Positions 1 through 7,715 of a stretch of 64,000 bases of DNA are shown here, piece by piece. This stretch comes from Brevibacillus brevis (lineage in GTDB: Bacteria; Bacillota; Bacilli; Brevibacillales; Brevibacillaceae), in NCBI RefSeq assembly GCF_022026395.1, contig NZ_CP041767.1, forward strand, positions 1,747,501 to 1,811,500, read 5' to 3'. The translations under genes and the position numbers were made by a program. Position 1 is the stretch's first letter; every line of letters starts with the position of its first letter. Below the pieces are notes generated by a model. The model made no database searches. It was not told where the DNA came from and saw nothing but the letters and a program-made list of their open reading frames with translations.

Positions 1-1029
1 ATGTTGACGCACGCCAATCTCATTGCGAATGCAGTCCAGTGCCAAGCGGTCCTTTACAAGCTGAAAAAGGGAAAGGAACGGATTCTGTGTGTGCTCCCGC
101 TGTTCCACGTGTATGGGATGACTACCGTGATGAACAAAGGCATTTGTATCGCAGCAGAAATTATTCTCGTTCCCAAATTCGACGTGAAGCAAATATTTGA
201 AATGATCGACAAGCGCAAGCCCACTCTTTTCCCAGGGGCACCCACCATGTATATCGGTCTCATCAACCACCCAGACTTGAAAAAGCATGATCTGTCTTCC
301 ATCGATGCATGTGTCAGTGGTTCAGCTCCGTTGCCGGTCGAAGTGAAGCTCAAATTTGAGGAGTTGACGGGTGGCAAGCTGGTCGAGGGGTATGGGATGA
401 CAGAGGCTTCTCCCGTAACTCATTCCAATCCCATTTGGGAAAAAGGCATTACGGGAAGCATCGGAATGCCGTGGCCAGATACGGATTGCCGAATTGTGGA
501 CCCAGCAACAGGAGAAGAGATGCCCCAAGGCGAGGTCGGGGAGTTGGCCGTAAAAGGACCCCAAGTCATGCTCGGCTACTGGAATCGCCCAGAGGATACC
601 GCTGCCGTATTAAGGGATGGCTGGTTTTTGACGGGAGATATGGGCTATATGGACGAAAATGGCTATTTCTATATCGTAGATCGCAAAAAAGACATGATTA
701 TCGCTGGCGGCTTTAATATTTATCCGCGCGAAGTAGAAGAAGTGCTGTTTGAGCATCCTGCCATCCAGGAGGCAGCAGTAATCGGTGTTCCAGACCCGTA
801 CCGGGGCGAAACAGTGAAAGCATTCGTCGTTTTCAAGGATGGACAACTCGCGAGTGAAGAGGATCTGGAATCGCATTGCAGACAGAGACTCGCCGCCTAT
901 AAGATTCCGAGACAATACGAGATTCGTACAGATTTGCCCAAAACCATGGTCGGAAAAGTATTGCGTCGCCAATTACAAGAAGAAGACAAGAAGAAAAGGG
1001 AAGCCCAAGAAGAAATCAAAACGAGCTAG
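1..1029 (+). CDS. lcfA: Long-chain fatty-acid--CoA ligase, C-terminal part (5' end outside window)
   Basis: This is the last 342 residues of an acyl-CoA synthetase of the AMP-binding (ANL) superfamily, which activates fatty acids to acyl-CoA with ATP before beta-oxidation. The first Met lies inside the family's conserved 'VMLTHANL' stretch, so the real start is upstream of the window; full-length members have about 560 residues. Visible motifs are YGMTEASP (from residue 131), the TGD hinge region (211-213) followed by DRKKDMIIAGGFNIYPREVE, and the C-terminal catalytic lysine in GKVLRRQ (Lys319 of this fragment). The order lcfA-fadR-fadB-etfB-etfA matches the B. subtilis fatty acid degradation locus and supports the symbol. 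Confidence 0.9.
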   Translation: MLTHANLIANAVQCQAVLYKLKKGKERILCVLPLFHVYGMTTVMNKGICIAAEIILVPKFDVKQIFEMIDKRKPTLFPGAPTMYIGLINHPDLKKHDLSSIDACVSGSAPLPVEVKLKFEELTGGKLVEGYGMTEASPVTHSNPIWEKGITGSIGMPWPDTDCRIVDPATGEEMPQGEVGELAVKGPQVMLGYWNRPEDTAAVLRDGWFLTGDMGYMDENGYFYIVDRKKDMIIAGGFNIYPREVEEVLFEHPAIQEAAVIGVPDPYRGETVKAFVVFKDGQLASEEDLESHCRQRLAAYKIPRQYEIRTDLPKTMVGKVLRRQLQEEDKKKREAQEEIKTS

Positions 1030-1095
1030 TGTAGCTGATGTTTTGAGGCTTGCGATCCCAGGCGGAAAGCGGCCTTTTTTGCTGGCCTCTTGCGA

Positions 1096-1124
1096 TTGAC
1101 AGAGGAGTGGCCCTGTATTACACT
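1096..1124 (+). promoter_or_regulatory. Sigma-A-type promoter of fadR
   Basis: TTGACA (1096-1101) and TACACT (1119-1124) are separated by exactly 17 bases. The -35 hexamer is perfect and the -10 matches four of six positions. The fadR start codon follows about 60 bases downstream, and a FadR-type operator sits just after the -10, where transcription would begin. Confidence 0.75.
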
Positions 1125-1128
1125 AATT

Positions 1129-1148
1129 ATGAATGAGTGATCATTCAT
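1129..1148. promoter_or_regulatory. FadR-type operator palindrome
   Basis: ATGAATGA and TCATTCAT form perfect 8-base arms around the spacer GTGA. The core TGAATGA-N4-TCATTCA is the known recognition pattern of Bacillus FadR (YsiA). Its place immediately after the -10 of fadR predicts autorepression that would be relieved by long-chain acyl-CoA. The operator match is seen directly; the ligand response is family knowledge. Confidence 0.8.
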
Positions 1149-1182
1149 TTCGTCATCAATGTTAGTAAACATGGAGGTAGTT

Positions 1183-1773
1183 ATGGCAAAGAAAACGGGG
1201 GAAAAGTATCAAGCCATTATTGATGCTGCTGTTCGAGTAATCGCCAGACAGGGCTATTACAGTGCCCAGGTATCGAAAATTGCGAAAGAGGCGAAGGTAG
1301 CAGACGGCACCATATACCTCTATTTTGAAAACAAGGATGATATTTTGATTTCACTGTTTAACGAAAAGATGGGCCAGTTTGTGGAGACAAACCGCAAACG
1401 CATTTCGGAAGCGACGTCCATTGAGCAAAAGCTGTATGTACTCATTCATGCACACTTGAGCCAGCTATCCAATGACCATGATCTGGCAAAAGTGACGCAA
1501 ATCGAGCTACGCCAATCCAGTCCGGTCATTAGTGAAGGAATCGGCAACGTGATGAAGCAGTATTTTAACCTCATTGACGAAGTGATCGTAGAGGGTATGG
1601 AGCAGGGCGTATTCCGATCTGATCTCGAGGTTCGGATTACGCGCAAAATGATTTTTGGAACGCTGGACGAAGTGACAACATCTTGGGTGATGAAACAGTG
1701 CAAGTACGACCTTGTCTCTTATGTTGATTCCATTCATAACCTCTTCCTGCTTGGTATGAAGGGAAAAGAATGA
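1183..1773 (+). CDS. fadR: TetR-family fatty acid degradation regulator FadR
   Basis: This 196-residue TetR repressor has its helix-turn-helix in the first 60 residues, with the signature VADGTIYLYFENKDDIL, followed by a C-terminal ligand-binding domain with the FadR-like segments VTQIELRQS and MIFGTLDEVTTSWVM. In Bacillus, FadR represses the beta-oxidation genes and is released by long-chain acyl-CoA. I chose the ATG at 1183 because GGAGGT (1173-1178) lies four to five bases upstream; an in-frame ATG at 1159 has no ribosome binding site. The operator upstream at 1129-1148 fits autoregulation. Confidence 0.9.
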   Translation: MAKKTGEKYQAIIDAAVRVIARQGYYSAQVSKIAKEAKVADGTIYLYFENKDDILISLFNEKMGQFVETNRKRISEATSIEQKLYVLIHAHLSQLSNDHDLAKVTQIELRQSSPVISEGIGNVMKQYFNLIDEVIVEGMEQGVFRSDLEVRITRKMIFGTLDEVTTSWVMKQCKYDLVSYVDSIHNLFLLGMKGKE

Positions 1774-1793
1774 AAAGAAAAGCTTTTTTTGCA

Positions 1794-1812
1794 TGAAAAC
1801 GTTTGTTACAAT
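1794..1812 (+). promoter_or_regulatory. Candidate cre (CcpA) site overlapping a -10 box upstream of fadB
   Basis: The 14-mer TGAAAACGTTTGTT (1794-1807) matches the catabolite-responsive element TGWAANCGNTNWCA at all but the second-to-last position. It abuts a good -10 hexamer, TACAAT (1807-1812); no strong -35 is visible. CcpA binding here would block the fadB-etfB-etfA promoter on preferred sugars, as expected for beta-oxidation genes. The match is seen; the regulation is inferred. Confidence 0.5.
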
Positions 1813-1825
1813 GGAAACAGTAAGA

Positions 1826-1840
1826 CTGAGCGATCGCTCG
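1826..1840. promoter_or_regulatory. Palindrome CTGAGCGATCGCTCG between promoter and fadB
   Basis: GAGCGATCGCTC (1828-1839) is a perfect 12-base palindrome lying just after the -10 box at 1807-1812. It is not the TGAATGA-type FadR box. A very similar palindrome, CTGAACGATCGTTTG, lies upstream of livJ at 5387-5401. It may be an operator for a TetR-type regulator of acyl-CoA or branched-chain metabolism. Confidence 0.45.
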
Positions 1841-1891
1841 GAATGAATAGTAGCTGTTTTTTATATATGGGGAGAGTTTGGGGGGAGAGGA

Positions 1892-2665
1892 ATGGCGTCG
1901 CATTGGAATGTAGAAATCGTTGATCGCGTTGCTACGGTTACGATCAGCAACCCGCCTGCTAACGCACTCAGTCAAGCAGTGCTCGGTCAATTGAGTGAAC
2001 TTTTGGACCAGTGGGAAAATAACGATGAAATCAAAGCAATCGTTTTGACTGGTGAAGGTCGGTTTTTCATTGCAGGAGCGGACATCAAAGAATTTACCCA
2101 ACTGAATCGGGATAATGCAGAAGAAATGGCGAAGAAGGGTCAAGCATTGTTTAATCGCATGGAAACGTTCCCGAAGCCAATCATTGCAGCAATTAACGGC
2201 GCTTGCCTTGGTGGGGGACTGGAGCTTGCGTTGGCGTGCCATATCCGCTTGGCAGCACCTGAAGCCAAGCTCGGGTTGCCAGAGTTGAATCTCGGACTCA
2301 TTCCAGGGTACGGGGGGACGCAACGTCTACCGCGTCTGGTTGGTCGAGGCAAAGCGACACAGATGATTCTCACATCAGAGATGATCGGTGGCGAGGAAGC
2401 ATTGCGTATCGGTCTTGTGGAAGCGGTTTATCCCGTAGAGCAGTTGCTCGCAGAAGCACAAAAGCTGGCGGCTGTTTTCGCAAGTAAGAGCGCGATTACC
2501 CTGAAGTTTGCCCTAGCGTCCATCCATAACACAACGGAGCTGTCGCTGTCACAAGGCTTGGAGCAAGAAGCAAAGCTCTTTGGTGATGCTTTCGCGACGG
2601 AGGACGTAAAAGAAGGCGTGACTGCATTTCTCGAAAAGCGCAAGCCGCAATTCGCAGATCGGTAG
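1892..2665 (+). CDS. fadB: Enoyl-CoA hydratase
   Basis: This 257-residue crotonase-family protein hydrates trans-2-enoyl-CoA in the second step of the beta-oxidation cycle. It shows the oxyanion-hole region GRFFIAGADIKEF, the ACLGGGLELALACH segment, and LPELNLGLIPGYGGTQRLPR, which carries the catalytic glutamate region. Length and spacing are normal for the family. The start follows a GAGAGGA ribosome binding site. It is preceded by its own promoter with a cre-like site and followed after 52 bases by etfB, so the enzyme and its electron acceptor are probably co-transcribed. Confidence 0.9.
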   Translation: MASHWNVEIVDRVATVTISNPPANALSQAVLGQLSELLDQWENNDEIKAIVLTGEGRFFIAGADIKEFTQLNRDNAEEMAKKGQALFNRMETFPKPIIAAINGACLGGGLELALACHIRLAAPEAKLGLPELNLGLIPGYGGTQRLPRLVGRGKATQMILTSEMIGGEEALRIGLVEAVYPVEQLLAEAQKLAAVFASKSAITLKFALASIHNTTELSLSQGLEQEAKLFGDAFATEDVKEGVTAFLEKRKPQFADR

Positions 2666-2717
2666 TTAAGCATATAGCTTCACAAGTATGAGGTACCACT
2701 AAGGAGGAGGCATCCTG

Positions 2718-3485
2718 ATGAATATCGTGGTTGTGTTGAAACAGACGTTTGACACAGAAGAAAAAATCGTCATCCAAAACGGACAAATTTCCGAAGATGG
2801 CGTTGAATTCATCATTAATCCCTACGATGAGTACGCTGTAGAAGAGGCAATCAAGCTCAAGGAAGAGCACGGCGGCGAAGTAACCGTGATCAGCGTCGGA
2901 CCAGACCGTGCTGAAAGTGCCCTGCGCACTGCTTTGGCAATGGGCGCAGACAAGGCTGTTCTGGTGGATGACGAGTCTCTGTTTGGGGACGAATTCACCA
3001 TCGCTAAAGTATTGGCGGCAGTAGCGAAAAAGGTTGGCTTCGATATCATCATTGGTGGACAAATGGCTGTAGACTCCGGGGCTGGCCAAGGCGGTCCTCG
3101 TCTGGCAGAAGAACTGGGAATTAACCATGTATCAACTGCTGTGAAGCTAGAGGTGGACGGAACGAATGTACGCGTAGAGCGCGATGTAGAAGGGGACCTG
3201 GAAGTCGTGGAGACGAGCCTTCCTGTTTTGATTACGGCTCAGCAAGGACTCAACGAGCCGCGCTATCCTTCTCTCCCAGGTATCATGAAAGCGAAGAAAA
3301 AACCTTTGGATAGACTCGGCGCTGACGATTTGGGAATTACTGCGGATGAGGTAAAAGCAAAGACAGAAATCGTCGATCAGACATTGCCTCCGAAAAAGCA
3401 GGCGGGCCGCATTCTCTCTGGCGAATTGGCAGCTCAAACGTCGGAATTGGTGCAACTGTTGCGCAATGAAGCGAAAGTGATCTAA
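2718..3485 (+). CDS. etfB: Electron transfer flavoprotein beta subunit
   Basis: This 255-residue EtfB forms a heterodimer with EtfA that takes electrons from acyl-CoA dehydrogenases and passes them to the quinone pool. It starts with the typical MNIVVVLKQTFDTEEKI and contains the ALAMGADKAVLV segment and the LPVLITAQQGLNEPRYPSLPGIMKAKKKP signature region near residue 170. AAGGAGGAGG lies just upstream of the ATG, and etfA follows after 20 bases. Confidence 0.95.
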   Translation: MNIVVVLKQTFDTEEKIVIQNGQISEDGVEFIINPYDEYAVEEAIKLKEEHGGEVTVISVGPDRAESALRTALAMGADKAVLVDDESLFGDEFTIAKVLAAVAKKVGFDIIIGGQMAVDSGAGQGGPRLAEELGINHVSTAVKLEVDGTNVRVERDVEGDLEVVETSLPVLITAQQGLNEPRYPSLPGIMKAKKKPLDRLGADDLGITADEVKAKTEIVDQTLPPKKQAGRILSGELAAQTSELVQLLRNEAKVI

Positions 3486-3505
3486 GCGAGAGGGAGAGGA
3501 TATCC

Positions 3506-4465
3506 ATGAAAAAAGTACTTGTATTGGCAGAAGTACGTGACGGACAACTTCGCAACGTGTCGCTGGAAGCATTGACTGCAGCACAAGCATTGGCTGAGGG
3601 CGGCGAAATTGTAGCGGGTGTATTCGGAGCAGATTCAGCAGCGCATGCAGTGACATTGGGTCACCATGGTGCGAGCACGGTATATACGGCTGATCATACA
3701 GCGCTGGCGCAATACACGCCAGATGCGTATGTGCAGGCACTCACTCAGTTGATTGAACTGGCTTCTCCAGATGCAGTGGTTTTGGGTCACACGGCGATCG
3801 GTCGTGATATCGCACCTCGCGTAGCAGCGAGACTTGGTTACGGTCTGATTTCGGACGTAACAAGTGTAGAAGCTGGACCAGTTTTTGTTCGCCCGATCTA
3901 TGCAGGAAAAGCGACGCAAACACGCAAATTCGTTGAAGGAACAACCTTTATTACGATTCGTCCAAACAACATTGCCATCGGCGCTGCTGACCCTTCGAAA
4001 ACGGCAGTGGTGGTACCAGTTGAATTGGAAATCAAGGATTTGCGTACGATTGTAAAAGATGTGGTAAGAAAAACAAGCGGCAAAGTAGACCTTTCCGAAG
4101 CAAAAGTCGTGATTTCCGGTGGGCGTGGCGTGAAAAGTGCAGATGGCTTCCAGCCGTTGTACGATTTGGCGGAAGTGCTCGGTGCAGCTGTTGGTGCATC
4201 TCGTGGCGCTTGCGACGCAGACTATTGCGACTACTCCATGCAGATCGGACAGACAGGTAAGGTGGTTACACCTGATTTGTATATCGCATGCGGGATTTCG
4301 GGAGCGATTCAGCACTTGGCTGGTATGTCCAGCTCGAAGGTCATTGTTGCCATCAACAAAGATCCGGAAGCGCCAATCTTCCAAGTGGCTGATTACGGTA
4401 TCGTAGGTGACTTGTTCGAAGTGCTGCCATTGCTGACGGCAGAGTTTAAAAAAGTATTGGTTTAA
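3506..4465 (+). CDS. etfA: Electron transfer flavoprotein alpha subunit
   Basis: This is the 319-residue FAD-carrying partner of EtfB. The C-terminal FAD-binding domain is clear, with SGGRGVKS (about residue 200), the IGQTGKVV segment and PDLYIACGISGAIQHLAGM. It is the last gene of the fatty acid operon; a rho-independent terminator follows at 4482. In B. subtilis, etfBA occupies the same place downstream of fadB. Confidence 0.95.
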   Translation: MKKVLVLAEVRDGQLRNVSLEALTAAQALAEGGEIVAGVFGADSAAHAVTLGHHGASTVYTADHTALAQYTPDAYVQALTQLIELASPDAVVLGHTAIGRDIAPRVAARLGYGLISDVTSVEAGPVFVRPIYAGKATQTRKFVEGTTFITIRPNNIAIGAADPSKTAVVVPVELEIKDLRTIVKDVVRKTSGKVDLSEAKVVISGGRGVKSADGFQPLYDLAEVLGAAVGASRGACDADYCDYSMQIGQTGKVVTPDLYIACGISGAIQHLAGMSSSKVIVAINKDPEAPIFQVADYGIVGDLFEVLPLLTAEFKKVLV

Positions 4466-4481
4466 CAGAAAGATGATGACT

Positions 4482-4511
4482 AGGCGCTCCTTTTTGGGGG
4501 CGCTTTTTTTG
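4482..4511 (+). terminator. Rho-independent terminator after etfA
   Basis: AGGCGCTCC pairs with GGGGGCGCT over a TTTTT loop, with one G-T wobble, and is followed by seven T. It closes the fadB-etfB-etfA unit. Confidence 0.8.
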
Positions 4512-4521
4512 TCCTTGGCTC

Positions 4522-4551
4522 TTACTTTATGCTTTCCTTGCTTGGTATAAT
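4522..4551 (+). promoter_or_regulatory. Possible promoter of the small coiled-coil gene
   Basis: A perfect -10 hexamer TATAAT (4546-4551) lies 24 bases before the start codon. The best -35 is TTACTT (4522-4527) at 18-base spacing, which is weak. The short leader carries a strong GGAGAGG ribosome binding site. Confidence 0.5.
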
Positions 4552-4575
4552 AGGGGATAAGGAGAGGTGATCGGA

Positions 4576-4863
4576 ATGAGCGAGGAGCTTTTGCAACAAC
4601 TGATTCACATGGTTGCTGAGAATAATCGGCTTGTAAAAGAGACACAGCAGGATGTGCGTGACTTTAAGAAAGAGATGTATGATTTTCGGGATGAGATGTA
4701 CGCGTTTCGAGATGAGATGTACGAATTCCGCGATGACGCTACGCGCCGATTAGACAGATTGGAACGCCAAAATAAACATATCGATGCAGACCTTGATCTG
4801 CTGCATCGGAAAGTTAGTGACCACGAACGGGAGATTAACCGGCTCAAACAAGTCGGGCAATAA
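4576..4863 (+). CDS. Small coiled-coil protein with heptad repeats, function unknown
   Basis: I do not recognise this 95-residue, highly charged protein. It has no signal peptide or membrane segment. Residues around 30-55 hold three near-identical heptads of the type FRDEMYx, encoded by consecutive 21-base DNA repeats, followed by RRLDRLERQN and further heptad-like sequence, so the protein should form a long helix or coiled coil. I took the ATG at 4576, eight bases after GGAGAGG; a GTG three codons upstream overlaps that site. It stands alone between two terminators with its own -10 box. Confidence 0.7.
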   Translation: MSEELLQQLIHMVAENNRLVKETQQDVRDFKKEMYDFRDEMYAFRDEMYEFRDDATRRLDRLERQNKHIDADLDLLHRKVSDHEREINRLKQVGQ

Positions 4864-5003
4864 GGTGCGGTCAGACTGGACAGACTATAACGAGAAGTAC
4901 AGGGCAAAGTGTGGAGCGGCGTAGTCAATTTGGTGTTTGAATGATATACTGATAACCGTTAGGAACCTTTATTTAGTAATTGAAATTCAAGGAGGTAACT
5001 TCT

Positions 5004-5321
5004 ATGGCAATTGTAAATGCTACCGACCAAAACTTTTCCCAGGAAGTAGAGCAAGGCGGTACAGTCCTGGTTGACTTCTGGGCTCCATGGTGCGGCCCTT
5101 GCAAAATGATCGCTCCTGTACTGGAGCAAATCGACGGTGAAGTGGGCTCCCAGCTCAAAATCGTCAAAGTAAACGTGGATGACAACCCAGATTCTGCTGG
5201 TCGTTTTGGCGTTATGTCCATCCCAACCCTGATCGTATTCAAAGACGGTCAACCAGTTGACAAAGTGATTGGCTTCCAACCAAAAGAAGCGCTCATGGCA
5301 ACTGTAGGGAAACATCTGTAA
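5004..5321 (+). CDS. trxA: Thioredoxin
   Basis: This is a standard 105-residue thioredoxin that reduces protein disulfides in the cytoplasm, itself reduced by thioredoxin reductase. It has the active site WAPWCGPCKM and the cis-proline loop GVMSIPTLIVFKDG. The ATG at 5004 is seven bases after a perfect AAGGAGGT (4989-4996); an upstream in-frame ATG at 4980 would bury that site in the coding region. Its place before uvrC and lysC agrees with the B. subtilis order, although the liv genes are inserted here. Confidence 0.95.
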   Translation: MAIVNATDQNFSQEVEQGGTVLVDFWAPWCGPCKMIAPVLEQIDGEVGSQLKIVKVNVDDNPDSAGRFGVMSIPTLIVFKDGQPVDKVIGFQPKEALMATVGKHL

Positions 5322-5339
5322 GAGTAAAGCAACGAATGA

Positions 5340-5366
5340 AGCGGCATAGTCATGTGCCGCTTTTTC
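5340..5366 (+). terminator. Terminator after trxA
   Basis: AGCGGCA and TGCCGCT pair around a short loop and are followed by TTTTTC. Confidence 0.8.
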
Positions 5367-5386
5367 TTATGTTTGAAAACGGAATT

Positions 5387-5401
5387 CTGAACGATCGTTT
5401 G
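5387..5401. promoter_or_regulatory. Palindrome CTGAACGATCGTTTG upstream of livJ
   Basis: AACGATCGTT (5390-5399) is a perfect 10-base palindrome in the AT-rich region upstream of the liv operon. With its flanks it matches the fadB-upstream palindrome at 1826-1840 at 12 of 15 positions. It may be a shared operator. A related CGATCG string at about 14346 lies inside a gene, so the core alone is not specific. Confidence 0.4.
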
Positions 5402-5504
5402 TCAAAAAATTAAGTTTACTTGAGCGAAAATAATTGCGTTTTTAGAATACTTTGATTAAACTTCATATATTCAATTTATTTCGAGAATAGAGGGGGCTTT
5501 TCTA

Positions 5505-6686
5505 ATGAAGGGATTTCATTTGATGCGCTCGCTGGCGGCAATCTCGCTAGGGGCAGTATTGATGGTCGGATGTTCGAGCGGAGGAAATACAACTGCTCCT
5601 GCGGCAGGAGAAAGTGGCTCTGGACAAGCCGCCGACGGACAAGAGATTCAAGCGAAAATCGGCGTCGTTGGTTTCCTTTCAGGATCTGGTGCAGCTTATG
5701 GAGAAGCGCAAAAAGCAGGATTGGAGCTGGCGTTGGGAGAGCTGAATGAAGCGAACAAAGGTAAGCTCAAGATTGAACTGAAGTTTGAAGACTCCGCCGG
5801 AGAAAAAGAAGGCGCGATTAATGCAGTAAATAAACTGATTAATCAGGATAATGTCGTGGCGATTATCGGACCGACACTTTCCGGGGAAATGTTTGCTGCA
5901 GGACCAGTAGCAAACGAGGCGGAGACTCCGATTTTTGGTATCTCCAACACGTCAGAAGGAATCAATGATATCGGGGAGTACGTCTTCCGCAATTCATTGC
6001 CTGAGTCCATTGCAATCCCGACAGCTATGAAAGCAGCCGTGGAGAAAAATGGCTTGAAAAAAGTAGCACTCATCCATGCATCCAACGATGACTTCTCCGT
6101 GAATGGCTACAAGGTCATGAAAGCAACCGCTGAAAAGCTGGGCTTGGAGATTACCGGTGAAGCGACTTTTGCAAATGGCGACGTAGACTTTTCGGCACAA
6201 TTGACCAAGCTGAAGCAAACAAACCCAGATGCTTTGCTTGTGTCCGCCTTGTACAAAGAAGGCTCCATGGTTGTGAAAAAAGCACGTGAATTGGGCTTTA
6301 CAGGGACAATTCTTGGCGGCAATGGTTTCAATAATCCGAAAGTTTTTGAAATTGCAGGTTCATCTGCTGAGGGCTTGATCGTTGCGACTCCATTCAGTCC
6401 TGAAAAGAAAGATGATAAAGTACAAGCCTTTGTAAAAGCATTCGAAGCCAAATATAACAAAAAGCCTGATCAGTTCGCAGCTCAAGCGTACGACTCGCTA
6501 TACATTATGTCGCAGTCACTGCTTGCCGCAGGAAAAGCAGATCGCGAAGAGTTGCGCGGCCAATTGGCTCAGCTGAAAGACTTCACAGGTGTATCCGGCA
6601 AACTGTCCTTTGACGAGAAACGCAATCCGATTGGTGATGCGGTTGTCGTTGTCGCAAAAGAAGGCAAATTCGTCCCGTTTGAATAG
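5505..6686 (+). CDS. livJ: Branched-chain amino acid ABC transporter, substrate-binding lipoprotein
   Basis: This 393-residue periplasmic-binding-protein type 1 lipoprotein captures branched-chain amino acids (or a similar ligand) outside the membrane. It has a lipoprotein signal with lipobox LMVGC, the lipidated residue being Cys23, followed by a Ser/Gly/Ala-rich linker. The Leu/Ile/Val-binding fold starts at IGVVGFLSGSGAAYGEA and includes IIGPTLSGEMFAAGP. It heads the liv gene set but is followed directly by a terminator, so the binding protein should be made in excess over the membrane parts. Exact ligand specificity cannot be read from the sequence. Confidence 0.85.
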   Translation: MKGFHLMRSLAAISLGAVLMVGCSSGGNTTAPAAGESGSGQAADGQEIQAKIGVVGFLSGSGAAYGEAQKAGLELALGELNEANKGKLKIELKFEDSAGEKEGAINAVNKLINQDNVVAIIGPTLSGEMFAAGPVANEAETPIFGISNTSEGINDIGEYVFRNSLPESIAIPTAMKAAVEKNGLKKVALIHASNDDFSVNGYKVMKATAEKLGLEITGEATFANGDVDFSAQLTKLKQTNPDALLVSALYKEGSMVVKKARELGFTGTILGGNGFNNPKVFEIAGSSAEGLIVATPFSPEKKDDKVQAFVKAFEAKYNKKPDQFAAQAYDSLYIMSQSLLAAGKADREELRGQLAQLKDFTGVSGKLSFDEKRNPIGDAVVVVAKEGKFVPFE

Positions 6687-6691
6687 GATCG

Positions 6692-6719
6692 AGCCCGGGG
6701 TCGCTCCGGGCTTCTTTTT
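6692..6719 (+). terminator. Intra-operon terminator between livJ and livH
   Basis: AGCCCGG and CCGGGCT pair perfectly over a 7-base loop and are followed by TCTTTTTC. Partial termination here would lower livHMGF relative to livJ. Confidence 0.8.
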
Positions 6720-6726
6720 CTATCGG

Positions 6727-6788
6727 TTATCTCGCTGGATCAGAAAGTACCAGATCATGTTCTTCGCTTGCTGATCCAGCGAGAATAA
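6727..6788. repeat. Long inverted repeat between livJ and livH
   Basis: CTCGCTGGATCAG (6731-6743) and CTGATCCAGCGAG (6771-6783) are perfect 13-base inverted arms around a 27-base loop, extended by TTAT/ATAA with one bulge. There is no T tract, so it is not a terminator. It may stabilise an mRNA end or act in processing between livJ and livH. Confidence 0.7.
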
Positions 6789-6834
6789 CTCAATCATCGT
6801 GGGATGGTAACGACTTAACAGTGAGGTGAGGCAT

Positions 6835-7701
6835 TTGTTTTGGCAGCAATTAGTCAATGGTTTGACAGTTGGTAGCACTTATTCATTGATCGCATTGGGA
6901 TATACGCTCATTTTTGGTGTCTTGGGAATCATTAATATGGCACACGGCCAAATTTTTATTTTTGGATCACTAGTTGGCTTGGTATTGATGACCAGCCTTA
7001 ATATGCCTTTAGGGGTAGCGCTGATCGTGGCAGTCGTCATATCGGCGATCTTGGGTCTTGTACTGGAGTATACAGCGCTTCGCCCCCTTCGCAAGAAAAA
7101 TGTACCCCATCTGGCGTCTTTGATCAGTACGATCGGATTTGCCATTTTGATGGAGGAAGCCATGCACAAGTTTTTCGGTGCTGACTCCCGTGCGTTTCCG
7201 CAATCCTTCGGGGATACCACTTTTGATCTGGGCATCATTCAAATTCGCAGTGTTGATCTCGTTATTTTGGGGATTTCTGTGTTGCTGATGTTCGTCCTGC
7301 ATTTTTGGATTCAAAAAACGAAAATGGGAAAAGCGATTCGCGCGACGGCTGAAAATACGGATACCGCAAATATTTTGGGGATTAACACAAATATGGTCAT
7401 TGTCGTGACCGTCATGCTTGCCTCGGCACTGGGAGGTGTCGCCGGCATATTGATCGGGATGGCGTATTCCGCTCTCATTCCGACGATGGGGATGACGCTT
7501 GGCTTCAAAGGTTTGGCCGTTTTGATTTTAGGAGGTGTAGGCAGTATTCCTGGGGCTATGGTGTGCGGCGTATTGCTCGGAATTATCGAGGTGTTTACTG
7601 TCGCGTACGGAGACTCGTCGTATCGGGATGCGGTTGCTTTTGGCTTGATCATTCTCATTTTGCTCTTGAAGCCGGAAGGACTATTTGGACGCAAAGCGTA
7701 A
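6835..7701 (+). CDS. livH: Branched-chain amino acid ABC transporter permease LivH
   Basis: This is a 288-residue inner-membrane permease of the LivH family with about eight hydrophobic segments. It carries the typical N-terminus WQQLVNGLTVGSTYSLIALG and ILGINTNMVI near the EAA-type loop. I prefer the TTG at 6835, because AGGTGAG lies just upstream of it; the GTG at 6826 overlaps that site and has none of its own. It pairs with LivM to form the channel. Confidence 0.85.
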   Translation: MFWQQLVNGLTVGSTYSLIALGYTLIFGVLGIINMAHGQIFIFGSLVGLVLMTSLNMPLGVALIVAVVISAILGLVLEYTALRPLRKKNVPHLASLISTIGFAILMEEAMHKFFGADSRAFPQSFGDTTFDLGIIQIRSVDLVILGISVLLMFVLHFWIQKTKMGKAIRATAENTDTANILGINTNMVIVVTVMLASALGGVAGILIGMAYSALIPTMGMTLGFKGLAVLILGGVGSIPGAMVCGVLLGIIEVFTVAYGDSSYRDAVAFGLIILILLLKPEGLFGRKA

Positions 7702-7715
7702 GGGAGGTGCAGACA

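Noticed and set aside
3635-4645. 336-codon minus-strand frame opposite etfA
   Set aside because: Shadow of a strongly supported gene; it also reads through a terminator and into the next gene.
5411-5480. Possible CodY box upstream of livJ
   Set aside because: The best match to AATTTTCWGAAAATT has about five mismatches, which is not convincing in AT-rich DNA.
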